Source: Anarhynchus alexandrinus
Lineage: Eukaryota; Chordata; Aves; Charadriiformes; Charadriidae
NCBI GenBank assembly: GCA_008711295.1
Contig: VUYV01000082.1
Span: 205,255 to 269,254, forward strand
Reading direction: 5' to 3'
Length of the DNA: 64,000 bases
The position numbers and the translations under genes are program-made. The notes under the pieces are model-generated. The model worked only from the letters and a program-made list of their open reading frames with translations, searched no databases and was not told the DNA's origin. This document shows positions 62,235-64,000 of this stretch, in pieces (within the stretch, counting starts at the first letter, position 1; every line of letters begins with the position of its first letter).

Positions 62235-64000
62235 GTACTTTCATTTTGTTGTAATAATTGCTTGCCACTGTCAAAAAAAAATATGTATCTTGGCTTGTAA
62301 TGTACAGTTTAAGTGAAACCATAACCAATTTTCACATGTCCAGGACTCTATTAAAAAAAGAATTGGGGCTACTGACATTTGGAAATAATGCTGAGACAGA
62401 TGTCTGTCTTCAAGATCTAGCCAGGGGAGCTGAAAACATTACTACTTCCTTCTGTTTGTTGTTAGCCAGTAGCTGGAGTTATCAGTCACAGGTCAGCTGG
62501 AGGAGCTGATTGCAGGAACATTCCCTAATTCACTTTGGTGCAAAGTGAGCCTGGTTACCCAAACCACTCTGACCACATGTTACGCTAAGGGAAATGACTT
62601 TACACTGAGGTGGATGAAAAGCTCTCCAGTGAACTACTTTGCCAGCTCTGCTTTTAAAGGACATAGCATTTTAAACTAGTCTTTGTGAAATGTATTTCTG
62701 TATCCTGGACAGATTCTCTTCGATTCTATTAGAATTCAGTCAGGGTGGAAAAATAGACTTTTACTTTTAAAATGAAAAAGCATCTTGCTTTTCTACAGTT
62801 TCAAAAGGGGATTTGTCTTGAATCCTTGGATACAAACAGTTCAGATTAAAATCAGTTAAAAGCAGGAATGATTGAAAATGGACTGCTGTGTCATGACTGT
62901 GAACATTCACAGTCGCTTGGGACCAGATTTTGCATGAGGGATGGTTTTTATAAATGCAGATTTGTCAGAATATGTTAGCAGTGCCTTCATAAATTCATTA
63001 TTAATTTTCTGCATCGACCAGCTGCAAGGTTTTCTGCCAGCTGAGCTTTGATGTCCTTTATGCTTTTAGAACCATCTAATAGCATAAATTCCAATAACAT
63101 CAGAGATAGGCAGGATATAACCTGTATTTATATTTTAATCTGAAACTACTTTCATTGGCTTCCCATTGTAAAGAGTTTTCCAAACAGGTATTACTGAGTA
63201 ACCATTAGACATCAGGATAGTGAGCATCCCCAAGATGATCACAATTTCCATCTGCTAGTTTGTGTTTTCAGCACCAGAATCCTCGTCACATCTATTTTCC
63301 ACCTCCTCTGGGACTCATTTTCTCCTTGAGTCACTGCAGCTTTTCTTTTGTTGTGGGCATAAAAGTAGCTGATACTGCTTAACAGTATACTTTCCCCCAG
63401 TGTTCAAAAATCCCTTTGCATGAGTGTTGAATAAATGCTGAATTTCGTTTTCTAGCACTTTGGGTTGCTACACTTCTCTCTGCAGACATAATCCCAATTT
63501 ATGAAACACAGGGGTACCCAACAACATGCTGCATTAGTGCAATGTTGAGGTTACACTGTTACAAGTCATTAAATGCTGACATTAAAGTACCCCTAAGGAT
63601 ACGTTATTGCTACTGGGTTGCACATTACAACATTATTTTTATTCCTGTTCAAGATATGTTTGTAACCTAATCAAGCATTTTCTGTTTCGAAGCATCAGTC
63701 ACCAAAACGATTTTAATCAAACAGGGATTCCCCAAATAGTTATTAGACCATCAGTTGTCTGGAAGGTCTGTCAAGTGATCCTCAGCTGTGATTTTTTACT
63801 TATTAACAGAAACATTTATGAATGTGTCATGTAGCAAGAAAATGTGAAGATCGAGAATTATTCATTGGTTTGAGTTTGGGGCCTAATATAATAATCAGAT
63901 CTACCAAAATAACTTACCTGTTCTCTCTGTTATAAATGTGAGTCTTGAATTTCTCATTTTTGAGAACTTTAACTGCTTAGCTAAATTTGTAGGTTTTTGT
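62235..64000 (+). other. RFX4: Start of the next RFX4 intron, to the window edge
   Basis: The donor is gtactt. I searched for the next expected coding segment (SFHLIHLMFDDYVLYLLES) and did not see it. The sequence is ordinary AT-rich intron with no repeat that I can name. Confidence 0.75.

Noticed and set aside
1..64000. CRISPR arrays, bacterial operons, phage or intact retroviral elements
   Set aside because: None seen; the spliced gene structure, CpG islands and LINE remnants show a vertebrate nuclear genome.

Overview
This looks like a stretch of vertebrate chromosome, most likely from a bird or another sauropsid. It holds one protein-coding gene that I recognise with confidence: RFX4 (regulatory factor X4, a winged-helix transcription factor of brain and testis), on the + strand. 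The sauropsid assignment rests on three observations: spliced exons that read almost exactly like mammalian RFX4, low repeat density for a vertebrate intron-rich region, and eroded CR1-type LINE fragments. I cannot name the species.

Twelve coding exons lie between 16664 and 62234. All have GT/AG introns and compatible phases, and together they give 1308 nt (436 codons). They cover roughly residues 15 to 451 of the 735-residue brain isoform as I remember it from mammals. This includes the whole RFX DNA-binding domain (exons at 25.0, 30.7, 43.0 and 48.1 kb), the following conserved B and C regions, and the first part of the dimerisation region. The exon with the usual initiator methionine and first ~15 residues is not visible and probably lies upstream. 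The C-terminal exons lie beyond the right edge.

Layout: 1-500 is a CpG island at the left edge, probably the tail of a promoter / first-exon region. 500-16663 is the intron before the first visible coding exon; it holds an unusually long but unrecognised ORF, a cluster of p53-like half-sites, a collapsed or duplicated assembly junction and an eroded repeat. 16751-24992 is intronic and holds a second CpG-rich island (about 22.69-23.62 kb) with a strong-context ATG. 25-48 kb carries the widely spaced DNA-binding-domain exons, an 11-bp minisatellite with an assembly gap, and CR1, SINE and MIR-like remnants. 48-62 kb is the exon-dense part of the gene. 62235-64000 is the start of the next intron.

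No bacterial or viral gene system, CRISPR array or intact mobile element was found. The most useful second-look items are the intronic CpG island, the 305-residue ORF, the tandem GTTGGT splice donor, and two single-N junctions flanked by duplicated sequence that look like assembly errors.
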